This document shows, piece after piece, positions 33,334-47,100 of a stretch of DNA of 64,000 nt. Origin of the DNA: Takakia lepidozioides (taxonomy: Eukaryota; Streptophyta; Takakiopsida; Takakiales; Takakiaceae); assembly GCA_030704615.1 (NCBI GenBank), contig CM060731.1:31434001-31498000 (forward strand), read 5' to 3'. Both the position numbers and the translations under genes were made by a program. A model generated the notes under the pieces. The model ran no database searches, was not told the DNA's origin, and saw only the letters and a list, made by a program, of their open reading frames with translations. Numbering within the stretch: the stretch's first letter is position 1; each line of letters begins with the position of its first letter.

Positions 33334-36300
33334 CTAGCTCACAGTTTGCTCAGCACAGAACCTCTCCCATTCTTGTAGGACTGCTGCTTGCAATGCTCTG
33401 TGCTCCATGTCTTCCGCAGAAGGCACAGTCAGGGTTGAGGGAGGCTTGGCTGGTTCCAGGCCCGGTAGCAAGCTGTCGTCCTCTGGAGTAGCAGGAGGAG
33501 GTTCAGGTTCGGTCACCTTCACCTTGGGAAGAGCAAGTAGCTCCATAGACCTCCGAAGCTTTTCAGCTGCCGCAGCCTGTGCCAAAAAAAGATAGGAACC
33601 TGAGCCGACAATAATAGATATAGTGTTGCAGCCCTGCTTACTAACTGTTTCTCAACTGTAACTCAACTTTCTTCAGTCTTTACCAACAAAATTGCAACAG
33701 AATTTAAGAGAGAAGTTGCGGCTGTTCTGTTGGCCAAAATAAGGCCAAGACAACTGTTACCCATCTACACAGAGATATTGCCCTCCCTGGCAATTTTTCT
33801 CCATCTAAAAGTCAGGTCGGAAAGGACAAAGCCGGAATTCAGTATAAGCATAATACCAGATATACTGCTCCACAAGTTGATCTGCTAAAACACCATTTGC
33901 AGGAAAGGTCTCAACTATAAAGTCAGAAAGCCCGGTCTGATCATTTCCACCGGCCATGAGATATTTACACTTGAACAGTGGAAGGAGTCTATCCCACGAC
34001 AAACTAAAACCTAACCTCTTCTATCATATGTTAGGTCCCTTCCGAAAGAGTGGAATGACATCACAGGTGGGTTAGGAGACATGAAAACGTGACGTCCCTG
34101 TCATTCACTCGGTAACAAATATAACCGACTGTTACTCCCAGGACCTCACACACAATCTGTGGGAGCAATGGACACATTCAGAAAGACTATTACAATACTG
34201 ACCTGCACTTCCTCTTCAGAAACCTCTCGCACAGCACCTTCTGTCAAATCATCCAGCCAGCTTTGCAAGTCCCCAGTTATTTCCTCCACAATCGACGCAG
34301 CCGATGCGCGGAGCACAAATTTGCACACCATTGTCTTTGTTTCATCGCCCAGGTCTACGTCCGCGCTCACCTCACTGGCGCCAAAAATCATCATACCCAC
34401 GAAGTCTCCATACCATGTATTGGCTGCATAGCATAGCTGCATAACAAATTTCACATTAGTGATGTCACCAATCCATTTGCAAATAGAAAGCTGCAGCTGA
34501 GGGCTTGGAATGGTACTATGGCTCCGTGTAGATATGTCTCTTACCTTACTGCAATTATGTAACCAATATTGGCAATAGGAACGAAAAGGAGTAGAGAGAA
34601 GCCTGACAGCCTCATTATGGTCATGCTTACAGGGAGAAAGATTGGAGGATAGAACAACACCTGGAACCCAGCCACTGTACGCAGGATATGTGAGCACACT
34701 TTGTGAAAGGGCTTTGATGACAGTGCTTTAACCCCTGAAAGCAGTGGCAGTATGGCAGGTTCATTCACGACACCTGCTGCATTTGTCATTGTCTGGCCCC
34801 CACTCTCGTAGGTGTACGCCCCTGTGCACTCAGCAATGGCTGGCAAGCTCGGCCAGATCCGAAAAAACTCGACTGGAGAGAGAGCATGAGGAAGTAGGAG
34901 TTCTATCAGGGGAATTCGATAGGGCCGGCACCGCAGAACAACAGGTTCTCCGTACTCGGGTACAAAGCTCTTTCTGTGTCTAACGCTCTGGATGCCATCC
35001 TCTTCCCCAGCATCGCCAGCATCTCCATTGGCCACTCCTGCACCACCAAAGAAAGGGTAGTAGAGCAACTGGACACACAGAGAGCATCGCTCAAACCGTG
35101 AGACTCCAACTGTCACACTGCATAGCACTGGATCCTGCAATGGGAAAAGGGGAGGATCAGTACTAAGTCCATCCAGTTACCGCATGCATTCTGATACGAG
35201 TCTGTCACCAACAGGTATTATTGTCTGTGTATGTCTGTGTTAAACTACACAATGTTCATGCCTAGGTGTAAATTGGAGTTCATGAGGTATTTTCTGGTTG
35301 TTCTTCATCAGTTCTGGTTGATTAGATGTTTCCCATTCTCTTCCCACACATACACTCAAGTGAATCACCTGTGAGAGAAGCTGTTGGAGTTGGCGCACAC
35401 CCTGAGGGGATCCATCTATGAACCGTAGGGCTCCCATTAGCCCAACCCGCACGTCAACCCTTTTTAGTTCCTGTTCTGTCATGTTGAGTACCTGGTCGCA
35501 AGTAATGCAAACTTATGTAAATCTGTGACAATATGCTATCCCTTCATTGTGAAACATCCATATTTACACAAGCACATTTTTTGGTAATACACTGTGCTGT
35601 GTTATCTAAGCAAACCTCTGACAGCTCATTGCCACTGGCCATTGAAGGTCACAATTATCTTTGTGACCAGCTAGACTATTAAACCTCAATCTTACAAATA
35701 AGTCAGCATTGGTTGGTAGAGAGCCATGCCGCTCCCAATATGAGAGTACACAGGGAAGGGATTATATACCCTGGGGTCTATGTATGCAAGGGCTATCACA
35801 AGTGCCATTGCACAACAGGACAGGTTTCAAGGACACTCCTTCAACAACCAAATGGCAAGCACCATAAAACCTGAGGAAAGGAAACAAGTGAACCAATTCA
35901 GAAAACCAAAGCCTAGGCTTCACTAAATGTCACTGACAAAGGCAGACAGTACAAATATCAGTTCCAGATGGATGGTAAAATAAAACAGCAATCATGGTTC
36001 TTAGAATGAAACACTATAGAAACCAGAAAGGAAGCGTGAGCATGTGCAAATAGATCTATACCTTCAAATGCAAAGTCAGCCTCCGCTCATTCGGGTCAGT
36101 CAAATGGTAGGCCTCTGTATAGCACGGATCACTACTGCCCGACAATGTTTGAGCACTGGGTGGAGGCTTTAAAGCGGATAAACCAGCACCTTTAGCAGTG
36201 ACCAGACTTAGTTCAGTTGGAGCGGGCCTCCAAAGCTCCTGAACTGCAGTGTGCACTAGGTCTTCTAGTTTCCGGTCCTGAGCTGCTGAAGCATCAAAAT

Positions 36301-39300
36301 ATTGGACAGACAGCTTGTGGTGGGTGAAGGGATAGTCTCCAGTTGCACCAGCATTTCCAACCCATCTTCACACACAGCAGTTATAACTCTTGTCAGTCAC
36401 CGCCCAGTTGCAGCAACTGACTTCCAATCATGTCATCAACACACGTCTAACTTTCAACCTCCAAACTTCAATGGCCATAAACTCTCAAATATGTGCATGC
36501 CACCACATTGCGTTTCAAGATCTCTGACAAACATACCCACACTCAAGTCAAAATTAACCTTTTACCACACTACATCTCTACATCCCCGTCACTAACACTT
36601 AGGTGAAACTTTCCTCCTTTGCTGCAAGTGCTTATCTCAGGGCTGTATTTTGGTGAACTTCTCCACAAGTGAGTCATTCTGCACTTCATGTTTTCCGCAG
36701 ATACTACCCAAAGGACAATTTGTATAAAAGACAGAACAGAAGAGAGGCCAATGTTAAGGAATTTGCACTTGCTTTTGCTAATTGTGAACAAACCCTCTGC
36801 AGCCATAAAATGAGTAGCACCACTCAAGAATTGGGGGCCAAGGGTGAATGGAATATGTTGTCTTACTTGAAGTCGGGGTGCTTCGCAATATACTTGAAGG
36901 TCTGCAAAATGAGTCGGCACTGGTGCTTGTTCACTGAGTCAGCCAAATTGCTGTTCCGGAAATCCTCAAGTTCTCTTGTCAACAGCTGCCCAGCCCTCAA
37001 ATTGCGGGAACCCAAGTGCTTTGCGCAAAGTAGCAAGGCCTGTACATCCTGTAGCCTGTAGTAAGGAACAATTCAACTTAGACCCTTGCCAATACCAGCT
37101 CCCATAGCCCACCATAACCAAATTGGCATGCATTCCTGAAGCTCCCAGCGACATGATTTCAAGCCCAGATGGTGGGGCCTGCTGCAACATATGCCCAACA
37201 TGAGATATCCAAAGTTAAAGGACTCTATAGCTTGGGAACAGACTGTGTGAAACAGGCCGTGGGCAATCGTTCTACAATGCAAGATGTATTCGCCGTGTTT
37301 GAAGGTTGCAACGCTTCCGCCAATGCTTTCAAATATCTCTGGACCAAGCCTAAGGATTTATGGCCACAAGCTTGCAGGCATGTGCAGACAAATAACTATA
37401 GTTATTAGCCAACGAAAAATTCAGCACCCACTAATGCTTCAAGAGATCAGGTATAGAGAATCAGACCTTGGCATCAATGCAGCAATCAAGAGGATCACAC
37501 ACACACACCTCTGTATATGTATATAGATACACACATATAGACTAGATAGCAACCTGTTTGTAGAGGTTGCTGGAGAGTCAATATTGAACAACACTTTGTG
37601 CATATGATCAACAATGATATTCAGCCGATCTTCAGGGTCGTCAGCGAGTAGAGGATCCAACCCCTCTAGGTCATAGTGCTCTGCCAAAGCCCAGATTACA
37701 CGCGCTCGTAATCTTGCAGTTGTGACCTGCATAATCAGCCGCCGTATTTCAGTGGAATGGTAAGAAATTAGCAATCAAACCACCAATGACATCAGTCTAC
37801 TGTCTGTGATTTGCCTTCTTGAGTGCAGCAGCATCTCAACTTATGCTGGAATGTACATGGCAAAGTAATCATCCTGAGAGCCAAACCACAACCCCATGAG
37901 TCCATGTGAATTGACACTCATGAACGAGTATGATTTTGACTGAACCATCCAAGTAATAGTGACTGCAAAACACCTCAGGAATATCCTTAATAAGCTGCCG
38001 CTGCAGTGCCTGCAACCGTGTCTCTGCCAAAATTTGCTCGGGAGACGCACCATCTTTGGACTTTTTCACCCCACCAACCGTGTCATAGATGTGGCACAGC
38101 CGCACCAGCAGCTTCAAATAGCAATCCATTGCATATGTTCGGCCTGGATGAGTACAAAAAGGTTAGAGGATTGTGGGCCAAGTCAACTATTTAAGAGGAG
38201 TAGAAGTAGACACATCTCTCTCTCTCTCTCTCTCTCTCACAGTCTCGAGGCTGAGCCAAAAGCCCAGGCCCTCCTGCTTGTGTGAAGGGATTTCTAGAGG
38301 ATATCTGGAAAACCCGGATTAATTCTTTATATGGAGGTAAGTCTTACTACCAACGTCAGCCCCTGACAGAGGTAGGTTCTGTCCCTTTTGTTCCCGCTCA
38401 AACTGGGCGCGGGGTCAATGGCCACAAGGCTACGGCAAACAACGTCTTATGAGTACAATCTCTCTCTTACAGTTAGGCAGAAAACTTCCCTGAACTTGTT
38501 TCCAGTCAGTGACATGGGGGAGGACATCTTGGATGACCTCAAGGGTCTACCCACTCTCGGCACTAGACTGCAATTTAAACTCAGGGCAGGAAGCCTACCT
38601 TTGAACAGCAAACAGAAGCAGAGAGGAAAGGGAGAGTGCAATTGCCCGCTGTGTGGGCAATCTGAAGACAGTATTCACTTTCTGATACACTGTCCGAGGT
38701 TCTCTCACCAAAGAGACGCTCTCTTCAATTCTATCAAGGGAATTGTGCCTGTACCCCTGTTTAACAACTTTGAAAGTCTCGAGGCTGAGCCAAAAGCCCA
38801 GGCCCTCCTGAGGCCTAGTTTTTGGGCACATCACACACAGCAGATTGATGCTTGTGTGAAGGGATTTCTAGAGGATATCTGGAAAACCCGGATTAATTCT
38901 ATATATGATGGTAAGTCACACTACCAACGTCAGCCCCTGACAGAGGTAGGTTCTGTCCCTTTTGTTCCCGCTCAAATTGGGCGCGGGGTCAATGGCCACA
39001 AGGCTACGGCAAACAACGTCTTATGAGTACAATCTCTCTTACAATTTGCTGGATAAATCTGACTTAGAGACTGTAGTGTCCAAAGCCATGTATGTTACCA
39101 GCAAATTGTCTGATGCAAATGAAGTTAGGCAGAAAACTTCCCTGAACCTGTTTCCAGTCTGTGACATGGGGGAGGATATCATGGATGACCTCAAGGGTCT
39201 ACCCACTCTCGGCACCAGACTGAAATTTAAACTCAGGGCAGGAAGCCTACCTTTGAACAGTAAACAGAAGCAGAGAGGAAAGGGAGAGTGCAATTGCCCG

Positions 39301-42300
39301 TTGTGTGGGCAACCCGAAGACAATATTCATTTTCTGATTCACTGTCCGGGGTACTCTCACCAGAGAGAAGCTCTCCTCCAATCTATCAAGAGAATTGAGG
39401 TAAGTCTTACTACCAATGGCAGCCCCTGACAGAAGTAGCTTCTGTCCCTTTGGTTTCCGCTCAAACTGGGCACGGGGTCAATGGTCACAAGGCTACGGCA
39501 AACAACGTCTTATGAGTACATTCTCTCTCTCTCTCTCTCTCCTATGGCCACAAGGCTACAGCAAACGTCTTATGAGTACATTTTTTTTTTCCCTCTCTCT
39601 CTCTCTCTCTCTCTTCTGCCCTGGACGCCCTCTTCAAATCCATCAAGGGATTTGTTCCTATACCTCTGTTTACCAACTTTGAAAATCTCGAGGCTGAGCC
39701 AAAAGCCCAGGCCCTTTTGGGGCCTAGTTATTGGGCAACTCACACACAGCAGATTGATGCGTGTGCAAAGGGATTTCTAGAGGATATCTGAAAAACTTGG
39801 ATCAATTGTCTGTTCCAAGGTGAGTCATACTACTGGCGTTAGCCCCTGACAAAGGTAGTTTCTGTCCCTTTGTATTCCACTGAAACTAGGCGCGGGTCAA
39901 TGGCCACAAGGCTACAGCAAAACAACGTGTTATGAGTACATTCTCTTCTGCCCGGGACACAGCCCAAGTGACAGGCAGAAGCCTCACGTGCCCTGCACAC
40001 ACCCCGCTCATGGCACTTATGTGGTAAATGCAGGGCTATAAAACTAACATCAATAACCTGGAACCGGGCTGTATGCGGACAAGTGCCTCTGTGAGCGCCT
40101 TAGTGGCAGTTGTGGAAAATTAAGTCTATACATGCAGCCAAGCTGTAGGGATAAGCTTCACCCTGGTGGGTGCAAACCCCACAAAAGGCTTTCAGAGGGT
40201 TAGTTTCCCATGGGGTCAATCATTGTAAGGCTATGGCAAGCCAGCGTTGACAGGGAACGGCATGAGTACATTCTCTCTCTCTTATGTCCTTTGGGCTCTC
40301 TGGGCCTTCCCAGGCTATGATGAATGTCCTTTTCTTTTTCTTCTTAAGCAGACTCTAGAGTACCCCAACTTTACAGCCCCAGTAGGCAGCTTTGCTGAGC
40401 CTTGTTCTTTGGGAGACAGAAATCAGATAGACAACCTACCCTGGCAATCCCACTTGACACATGGTCGGCAAACCTCAACCACCTCCAGGGCTGACTGCGT
40501 CCAGCTCATCGCCTCTGATACCGTCCCATAATTCAATGCTCCAATCACCCGGCTGTCTGTTCCCATGGGTTTCATGCGGGGAAGAGGGGCTGACAGTTGG
40601 AAACAGCTCTCAACCAGGCATGCAACCAGCTCCTCACGAAAAAGGCTTTCACTGTTGATACTTGCCAAATCCTCCCTTAATTTGGAGTCTTCAAACAATG
40701 AAGCTATGTCAGTACCCTGGAGGGGTTTCTGACCCCGCCGGACACTCTCTTTGGCAAAGAGATCGACACAGAGAGCTGTCCGGCAGATGCAAGCCAAAGC
40801 GTGCATGCGATCAGCTTCCACTCTCAGATTTCTGACCATCAATAGCAGTCGCTTGAAGAGTGAGATCTGCAAATGCAGGTCCAGAAGTTGCAGATACTTC
40901 ACAACTGCTCGCACAATGCTCTCCCTCCCTGCGGCAAATTCCTGGCGGTCCCAAAGCGTGAGCAATGCCGTGATTGGGGCAGAAGCCCACTCAGGCTTCC
41001 CCCCTGGAACATCTGCCAGAGAGAGCAGGTTGATGCTAACCTCGAATACTAAGGCCGGATCAAGAGCAAAGAGAAAGGGAACCAAGTGAGAAACCACATC
41101 TGAGACTCCTAATATCCGTTCTGCATTAACAAACTCTCTCTCCACAGATGGTCCTCGAGGGCTTCCATCATTCCCTGACAGCACCTGCATGAGACAGAAG
41201 TACGAGTGATAATTTCACATTAGTCAATGCAGGACTTTTTTGAACGACAGCAGACGTCTGCACGATTCCTGGAGGGTAGGAAAACCACAGGCATAGGGGG
41301 CGATCCTCACTCTTCTAATCCACCCATGTGCATTGCGATCTTTTGGGAATGATCACTAAGTGGTAGCTTGAAACACAGGTCACAATGTTACTGTCCATGT
41401 GGATTTAGGTCACAATTTCTTCACAGCGCCAAATCATTTCAAAAAGTACCAGGTCACCCCCAAGACAGATGAATGGGGAAACTACACCATTGCAGTCATC
41501 GCAGTCATAACAAAATCCCCACAGTATACCTCATTTGCTTAGTAATGGCCCTGTCATCAGTCCTATTGAGTATCCTCCACATGGTTCAGGGGAGAATACT
41601 GCGAGGAAATGTCAACCAGAGTGGACAAAGAAGGGACTAGTGGGCTGACCGACCACTGTGAGTCCTTTTCAAGATGCATTCTTTAATTTTCCAAAGTGGG
41701 AGAAGTATAATTATCCAGCTCAGCTACCTGCTGCGTTGTGCCCATGCCCAATTTGTGGAAGGCATGGGGGGGCAGGGGTTAGTGAACCAGGAGGAAATTA
41801 TGGGTGTGTGGATCCGTGGATGTGAGCGAGGGGGAGAGAGAGAGAGAGAGAGAAACAAGGGAAAGAGTGCTCAAAAACTGGCCTGCATGTCTTCCACCAT
41901 TCCAGTTGCCACTGCCTTGGCAGCAAAGACAAGAGGGAAAACCGACGAACGGAAGCTCTCAACAGTCAGAATGCGCGAACGTGCCATCAGGAAATCGCGC
42001 TTCTCCCACACAAATCGGCACATGGTCGCCACCCAATTAGAACGAATTGCAAGAGAGGCCTCACTTGGAACCAGCTTGTCACCTGCCAGTCGGCTCATTT
42101 TCTTCGTGGAAAACTCCAAAAACAGACGACCCACACCTTCGAATGCAATCCTGGTAACAGCATCTGAAGGATGCAGCATGCTCTCCCCTATCTGCCTCCA
42201 CCAGGTGCTAACTCGATCCAGCAGAGTGGCACTGGATACACAGAGAGTGACAAGATCATCACGTGCCAGCAAACATCCCAGGGTCTCCACAATTGCATAG

Positions 42301-42695
42301 CGCAAATTAGGGTTCTCGTTCGCAATACAGTTAGAGATCTCCTTACTGCAGTCAATGATAAACTTGCCGAGCCTCCATGAAGGGATGGCCGAGAGGAATG
42401 AGACGGCAGCTGCTGTTACATCTGAATCTGGGAAATCAAAATCGTTCCGGATTCCCCTGCACACTGTCTCCCATTGATCAGCTGTGAGGCGCGTACATCG
42501 GACCAGATCAAAAGCCAGCTTCTTGCACACGGCACTGGCAGGGCTGGCAATGATCTCCTCGCATGCAGATCTGGATATTGAAGAAATGTCTTTTCCAGCA
42601 GCAGCATGCTGAAGGGCGAGTAAAAGCGCCTGTGCCTGACGGAGCCCATCATTGGACGCAAGCTCTACACGAATGTGTGCAAAAACTTGGTCCAT
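33334..42695 (-). CDS. TPLATE: TPLATE, scaffold subunit of the plant TPLATE endocytic complex, ten exons
   Basis: TPLATE is an adaptin-like core subunit of the TPLATE/TSET complex, which works with AP-2 and clathrin in plasma-membrane endocytosis and cell-plate formation. Exons by splice sites and phase are 42695-41898, 41184-40440, 38143-37974, 37726-37554, 37055-36867, 36365-36062, 35491-35369, 35134-34661, 34436-34203 and 33576-33334. They total 3,453 nt and give 1,150 residues, close to the 1,176 of the Arabidopsis protein. Recognisable blocks include IIASPASAVCKKLAFDLVR (N-terminal solenoid), GVSDVVSHL, ADVPGGKPEWAS, RMHALACICRTALCVDLFA, LDPLLADDP, and the C-terminal appendage-like region with GSSDPCYTEAYHL and FVGMMIFGASEVS. 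The frame is intact. The exon 1 donor (ATG|GTGGAA) is weak but fits the phase. The C-terminus carries a short Pro-rich linker instead of the long acidic/Lys-rich tract I recall for Arabidopsis, and then the conserved ALQAAVLQEW end. Intron 2 (2.3 kb) is filled with LINE 3' ends. Confidence 0.96.
38213..40290 (+). mobile_element. Array of LINE 3' ends in TPLATE intron 2
   Basis: Six 3' ends of one LINE family lie head to tail, antisense to TPLATE. Each ends in TATGAGTACA (first base C in the last copy) at 38448, 39022, 39511, 39571, 39931 and 40261, followed by CT-rich sequence that in several copies is a clean (CT)n run. A further (CT)n run precedes the first copy at 38213-38238. Two copies retain the ORF2 C-terminal zinc knuckle, CPLCGQ followed by H and C in the CX2CX8HX4C pattern (about 38640-38700 and 39295-39355). 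The copies at about 38242-38466 and 38770-39035 are nearly identical, so amplification was fairly recent. All are 5'-truncated and none can encode a reverse transcriptase. The last copy is diverged and may be SINE-like, sharing only the tail. Confidence 0.85.
41833..41856. repeat. (GA)n microsatellite in TPLATE intron 1
   Basis: An uninterrupted GA dinucleotide run just beyond the inferred end of TPLATE exon 1. Confidence 0.9.
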
Positions 42696-44198
42696 TTCAG
42701 CAATCTATGCAACACCAAGTACTTGCTCCTCTGCGCATGCTCCCCTTCGGAGCATTATTCTCTCCGCATCCACACTCCTCAGAAGCCTGCCCTCTCTCTC
42801 TTCTTCTCTGCCTCCCCTGTTTCTCCTATGTTTTCCAAGCATGAGTAAATTACCTGCATGTGGGTTTATGGACACTATAGTCGTGTAGCTTTTATCAATT
42901 TTTCATTGATGCCATTCACTCAGCATTTCTCTTCTGTGTCTTCTCCATGACTACCTAGAAGCTTTGTTGGCCCTGACTGCATAATGCATGAATTTCTGGC
43001 CATATCTGAGTATAAAGGCGATGAATATTGAGGTGTTGGATGTGGGGGGTAGTTATACGGAATTGTTTTTGGATGAAGCTGATAGTCAAGGAGGGCAGTC
43101 AGTGCTGGTGCAGATCTTTGGCCTTTGGATAGAGAGTGCTCTGGTCCTGGTACAGGAGCAACAAGTCTGACCAAAGAGGCTTACTTCAGAGGCTCTTTGT
43201 TGTAGAATCAAGCGTTAAGAAGGCTTATACACAAGTCTTTGTTGATAATTCCTTACCTTGTGAGAAATGCAACGGTTTCAGGCGAATGATTCGGATGAAT
43301 ATTGGGGTGTGGAATTTGGCATATAGTTCTCGCCAGCATTGCTGTGCTTGGACAACTACTGTTTTTCATCTTGAAACTAAGGTTGAATGTCTTCGTCTGA
43401 TGCAGTTAGACAACATTTTCGATCCCTCTCATAGTTTGATGCTCTATGTCTCTGTCGACATCCTCCTGGTGGTTGAGATGATAACTTATCACACGGCTAT
43501 GGGATTTGAGTAATTACCTTCCTTCTACTATTACTTGAAGTTCAAGGTACGTAGAGCAAGAAGTAAGCAAAACTGGAACACTGAGAACCACGACATCCTG
43601 AAGATTCAATGCCCTTTCACCATTTGAGGGGACAAAAGCATGTGATTCGCCCGTGCCATTGGAACTAGAGAGTGGAAGGAAGTATGAAATGGAATGGTAC
43701 TTTAGAAAGGAAAGGAACTTTATAATATCCAAGGAAAAATCAAAGAGGAAGAAAGAACGAAATTGGTTCCCTCAACAAGCAAAACCCATTCATCAGGAGA
43801 ATCGATGGAAAGCTTCATGCGAAAATGCTGCCAAGCAAAGAAAGGAATTCATCGTGACCACACAAGTCTGGAGAGGTAAGGAACAGAACAAGAAGTCACT
43901 TCCGAAAACACCAAATGTCTCTTAAAGGTGATATGCCACATCTAGTATGCTGCCAGACACTGTGGGAGTCAGGTGAAGAGATGTCGAATAATTGATTGAT
44001 TCCGATTTCACTTCTTTCTGGGATCAAAAAAGTTCATGATTCAGTAGCACCGTAGAAACCGAGCTGTGCTCAGAGAGTCTGCAAATTTTTGTTGACACAT
44101 AAGAGACATGCTTAGAGCACTCATGCTAGAAAACTCAAATTTCAATCTTATCTCAACAAAGATAGTTTTGGACAGAAACACATTCTATAGAGTGAAGC
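42696..44198. other. Intergenic between SPP and TPLATE
   Basis: This contains the 3' untranslated region of SPP and the promoter of TPLATE, both transcribed leftwards. Antisense frames of 60-125 codons are open here but show no domain. I see no transposon or RNA gene. Confidence 0.5.
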
Positions 44199-47100
44199 CT
44201 AACTGCCAGGGGCACTACCCTCATATCCAGAGAGCCATGTCTCATGGATCAATTTCCAATGCAATCCATTGGGAAAGTCCGGCTGCAGCACAAACCCAGA
44301 CAAACCCATCATACATCAACATATGTTCTAAAAGCGGTACCACCAGTAGCTAGGAAACTTCGTGGTCCAAACTGAAGGCTTTAGTCTCAACCTGCAACAC
44401 TACAGATGTAATCACTACTGGAATAAATGCATAGAGGCACAACCAAATTACTATTTTGCAAAAATTAGAAATATGTCTAGAGAGCCATGCCGATGGCACA
44501 GAGACTGAATAAGTGATTCTAACACTAACTCTCTGTTGGTTCCTTAGACAACATTTGACAATGTTAACCCCACACCCTGCCTTCACTGCTCTTACTCTAC
44601 AATATGAAATGTGACCTGAGCCCTGACATAAAGTGCAACTAAAAGCAAGAGAGCTCACATTGGTTTGTAGCAGAGCTGTTGTAAGAGAGCAGGTCAGCCC
44701 TTTCTCTGAACACAGTAGGAAATAGTGAATTTATGAATTAGGATTCTGATCTCACCTTCCAGATGAATGCCTGAGCACAAGGTCATAAATAATCAACTTA
44801 CTTATTTACACATTCAGATCCAGCACTTCTGTGCAAGCACAGCAAAAGCAGCAATAAGATTCCGTGAAGATTAACATAGGCAGGAATCCGATTGATTGTC
44901 ACTTGTGAGCTCCTCCAAACTTACCCTGTTCCACAAAGTGGACATCCAGGTGGTGATTTCTTCCGACTAAAGAATGTCCCCTTACAGTAGACCAGGAAAT
45001 AATGTCCTAATGTTACTGATCAAGAGATGGGGAGCACATACTACAAAGCGCCCACCTGATCTCTGCCATGTGTCAAATCTGACAATCCAGGAATCATCAC
45101 TGAGCTTCGCAGAGCGGACACGATCAACCCAGATGTGGAAAAGCTTCCCTTTCTGAGAGCCATGAAGGGAGCGAAGATAATCTATTCCTTCGTGTGGGTT
45201 CTCTATAATTCCCCATGCACATACGCGACTTGAATCCTGTGCCTGTCATTTCAACATCACCACTAAAACATCTTAATGCAGCATCCTCCATGGAAGAAAC
45301 AAAACTACCTAGCAGTTGAAAGGAATAAATTCGTGCATCTTTCCTTTGACCTAGAAACCATTTCAGAGATAGCTGCAAATCTGCAGTGTCTTGATGCATC
45401 TTAGATCCACGCATTGTGACCAGGAAAATTTACATCTCACTGAGAGAAATGTAAGAGGATTGACTGTCCACTTATGAAACAAGGAAGAGAATGTACACAT
45501 GGCCAGCCCATACAAACCTCTGGGGTACCCGTGAATAATCCAGGAGGGGCAACTCAAATGACCGGCCGTCAGTTCATAGATTACTCACCAATGAAAGGAC
45601 CAACCATTGGACACAGACAGATTGACTGACAAAAGAAAAAGAAGTTCTGCATATGCACCAAACCAAACTTCAAGCGATTGAAAACTTCATTGGAGCCTTC
45701 AATGTCACCCCGCAGCCACTGCTCCAGCAGCATCAGGTACTCAACCACCTCATGGGCCGCAGCCACTGCATCAACCTTGGGGGCCAGTTTGTCATGCACC
45801 GTAAGTGGCACTGGACGGTCTCGAGGAGATATGTTGGGTTGCAAATCAAAGTGTTGCATTGCCTCAATGATGCCCGCCGCACATCGCTTTGTTGCACAGA
45901 AGATATGGGACTTATCACCAGCATGCTGTGAGTGCCATTGGAGCAATTCCTCCTGAGCATTGGCTACCTGCCACCGTGGAAATTGGTGTCAGACAAACAT
46001 AAGAGGAAGACATGTTCACTAACCACTCCATAGCTATGACAAATACTTGAGGGCCAAGTAACTGTGGAGATCGCTCTCAGAGCTAGACATAGGGTTTGTT
46101 GTTTACTCTTTCAACACAATAGGGCCAATGTAACCCTCACGGCTGGTGGACCCACAAAAAAGAAGAGGGTTGAGAGGAACAGACAACAGACATTGAGAAC
46201 TTACAATCACCCCGCACACATCAGCCACATTGAAAAGTTCAGCGTCGTTGCCCGAGTCTCCGCAAACGAGAGTCTGTGTGGGACTGCGGCCCTCGGCCTT
46301 TAGTTTGCGCAGCAAATAAGCCAGAGCCTCCCCTTTGCCGGCAGCTGCCGGGAGCACATCAAGATCGAGTCCTCCACTGTAAATCAACTTGAAATTGAGC
46401 TGCGATTGACCATACTCCAACCATACATCATCATTTGTCCGTCTAAGACCCTCCCATGACACAAAACAACACTGCAAGATTACACTACACCTACTTTTCT
46501 GTCAGAAAGAGGATGGAGGAGTGCTTTCGGTATTGCTTTCCAGAAAACTTTCCAACTGCAGGTATCATCTGCAAGCTCAAGTTCAAGTGGCCATGAAGAG
46601 GGTGCTAGCACTCACAGCTGAAGCTAAATGAGATCACAGTCGGCTGTCAGGACACAAATGCTTTTGTCTCTCTATCCATGCTGCAATGTATTTCTCTCCT
46701 TGTCAGGATGCGGAAAATGCATCATGCAACTAAGATTGCATTTCAAACTGATATACTAGCTAAAAACTTTGGATATAACTCAGATATGGGTCATTGTGAC
46801 AAGTAGATATGGATTAATACTGTTTTGTGTGCATCAAGCCGACTCACCCCGCTACCCAATGAAGATGGTATCAGGGAGGGAAAGATAGGAAGACAAATGA
46901 AGAGTGGCGAGCAATGCTTGCAGTAAAGAGAATACACTTTTGCAGTTGTAGCAAGGGATTAGAACTGTAAGAGCTTACCCCACGAGCCTTCAATTTCTGC
47001 TTCAGAGTCGGTATCACCAGCGTAGCATCCTTCTTCTCCACATGAAAACTTACTTTATGTGGCCTTTGTTCTGAATCACACTGTCGAATTGTGACAAAGT

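Noticed and set aside
43136-43513. 125-codon plus-strand frame between SPP and TPLATE
   Set aside because: No recognised domain; it lies in the TPLATE upstream region and has no supporting exons.
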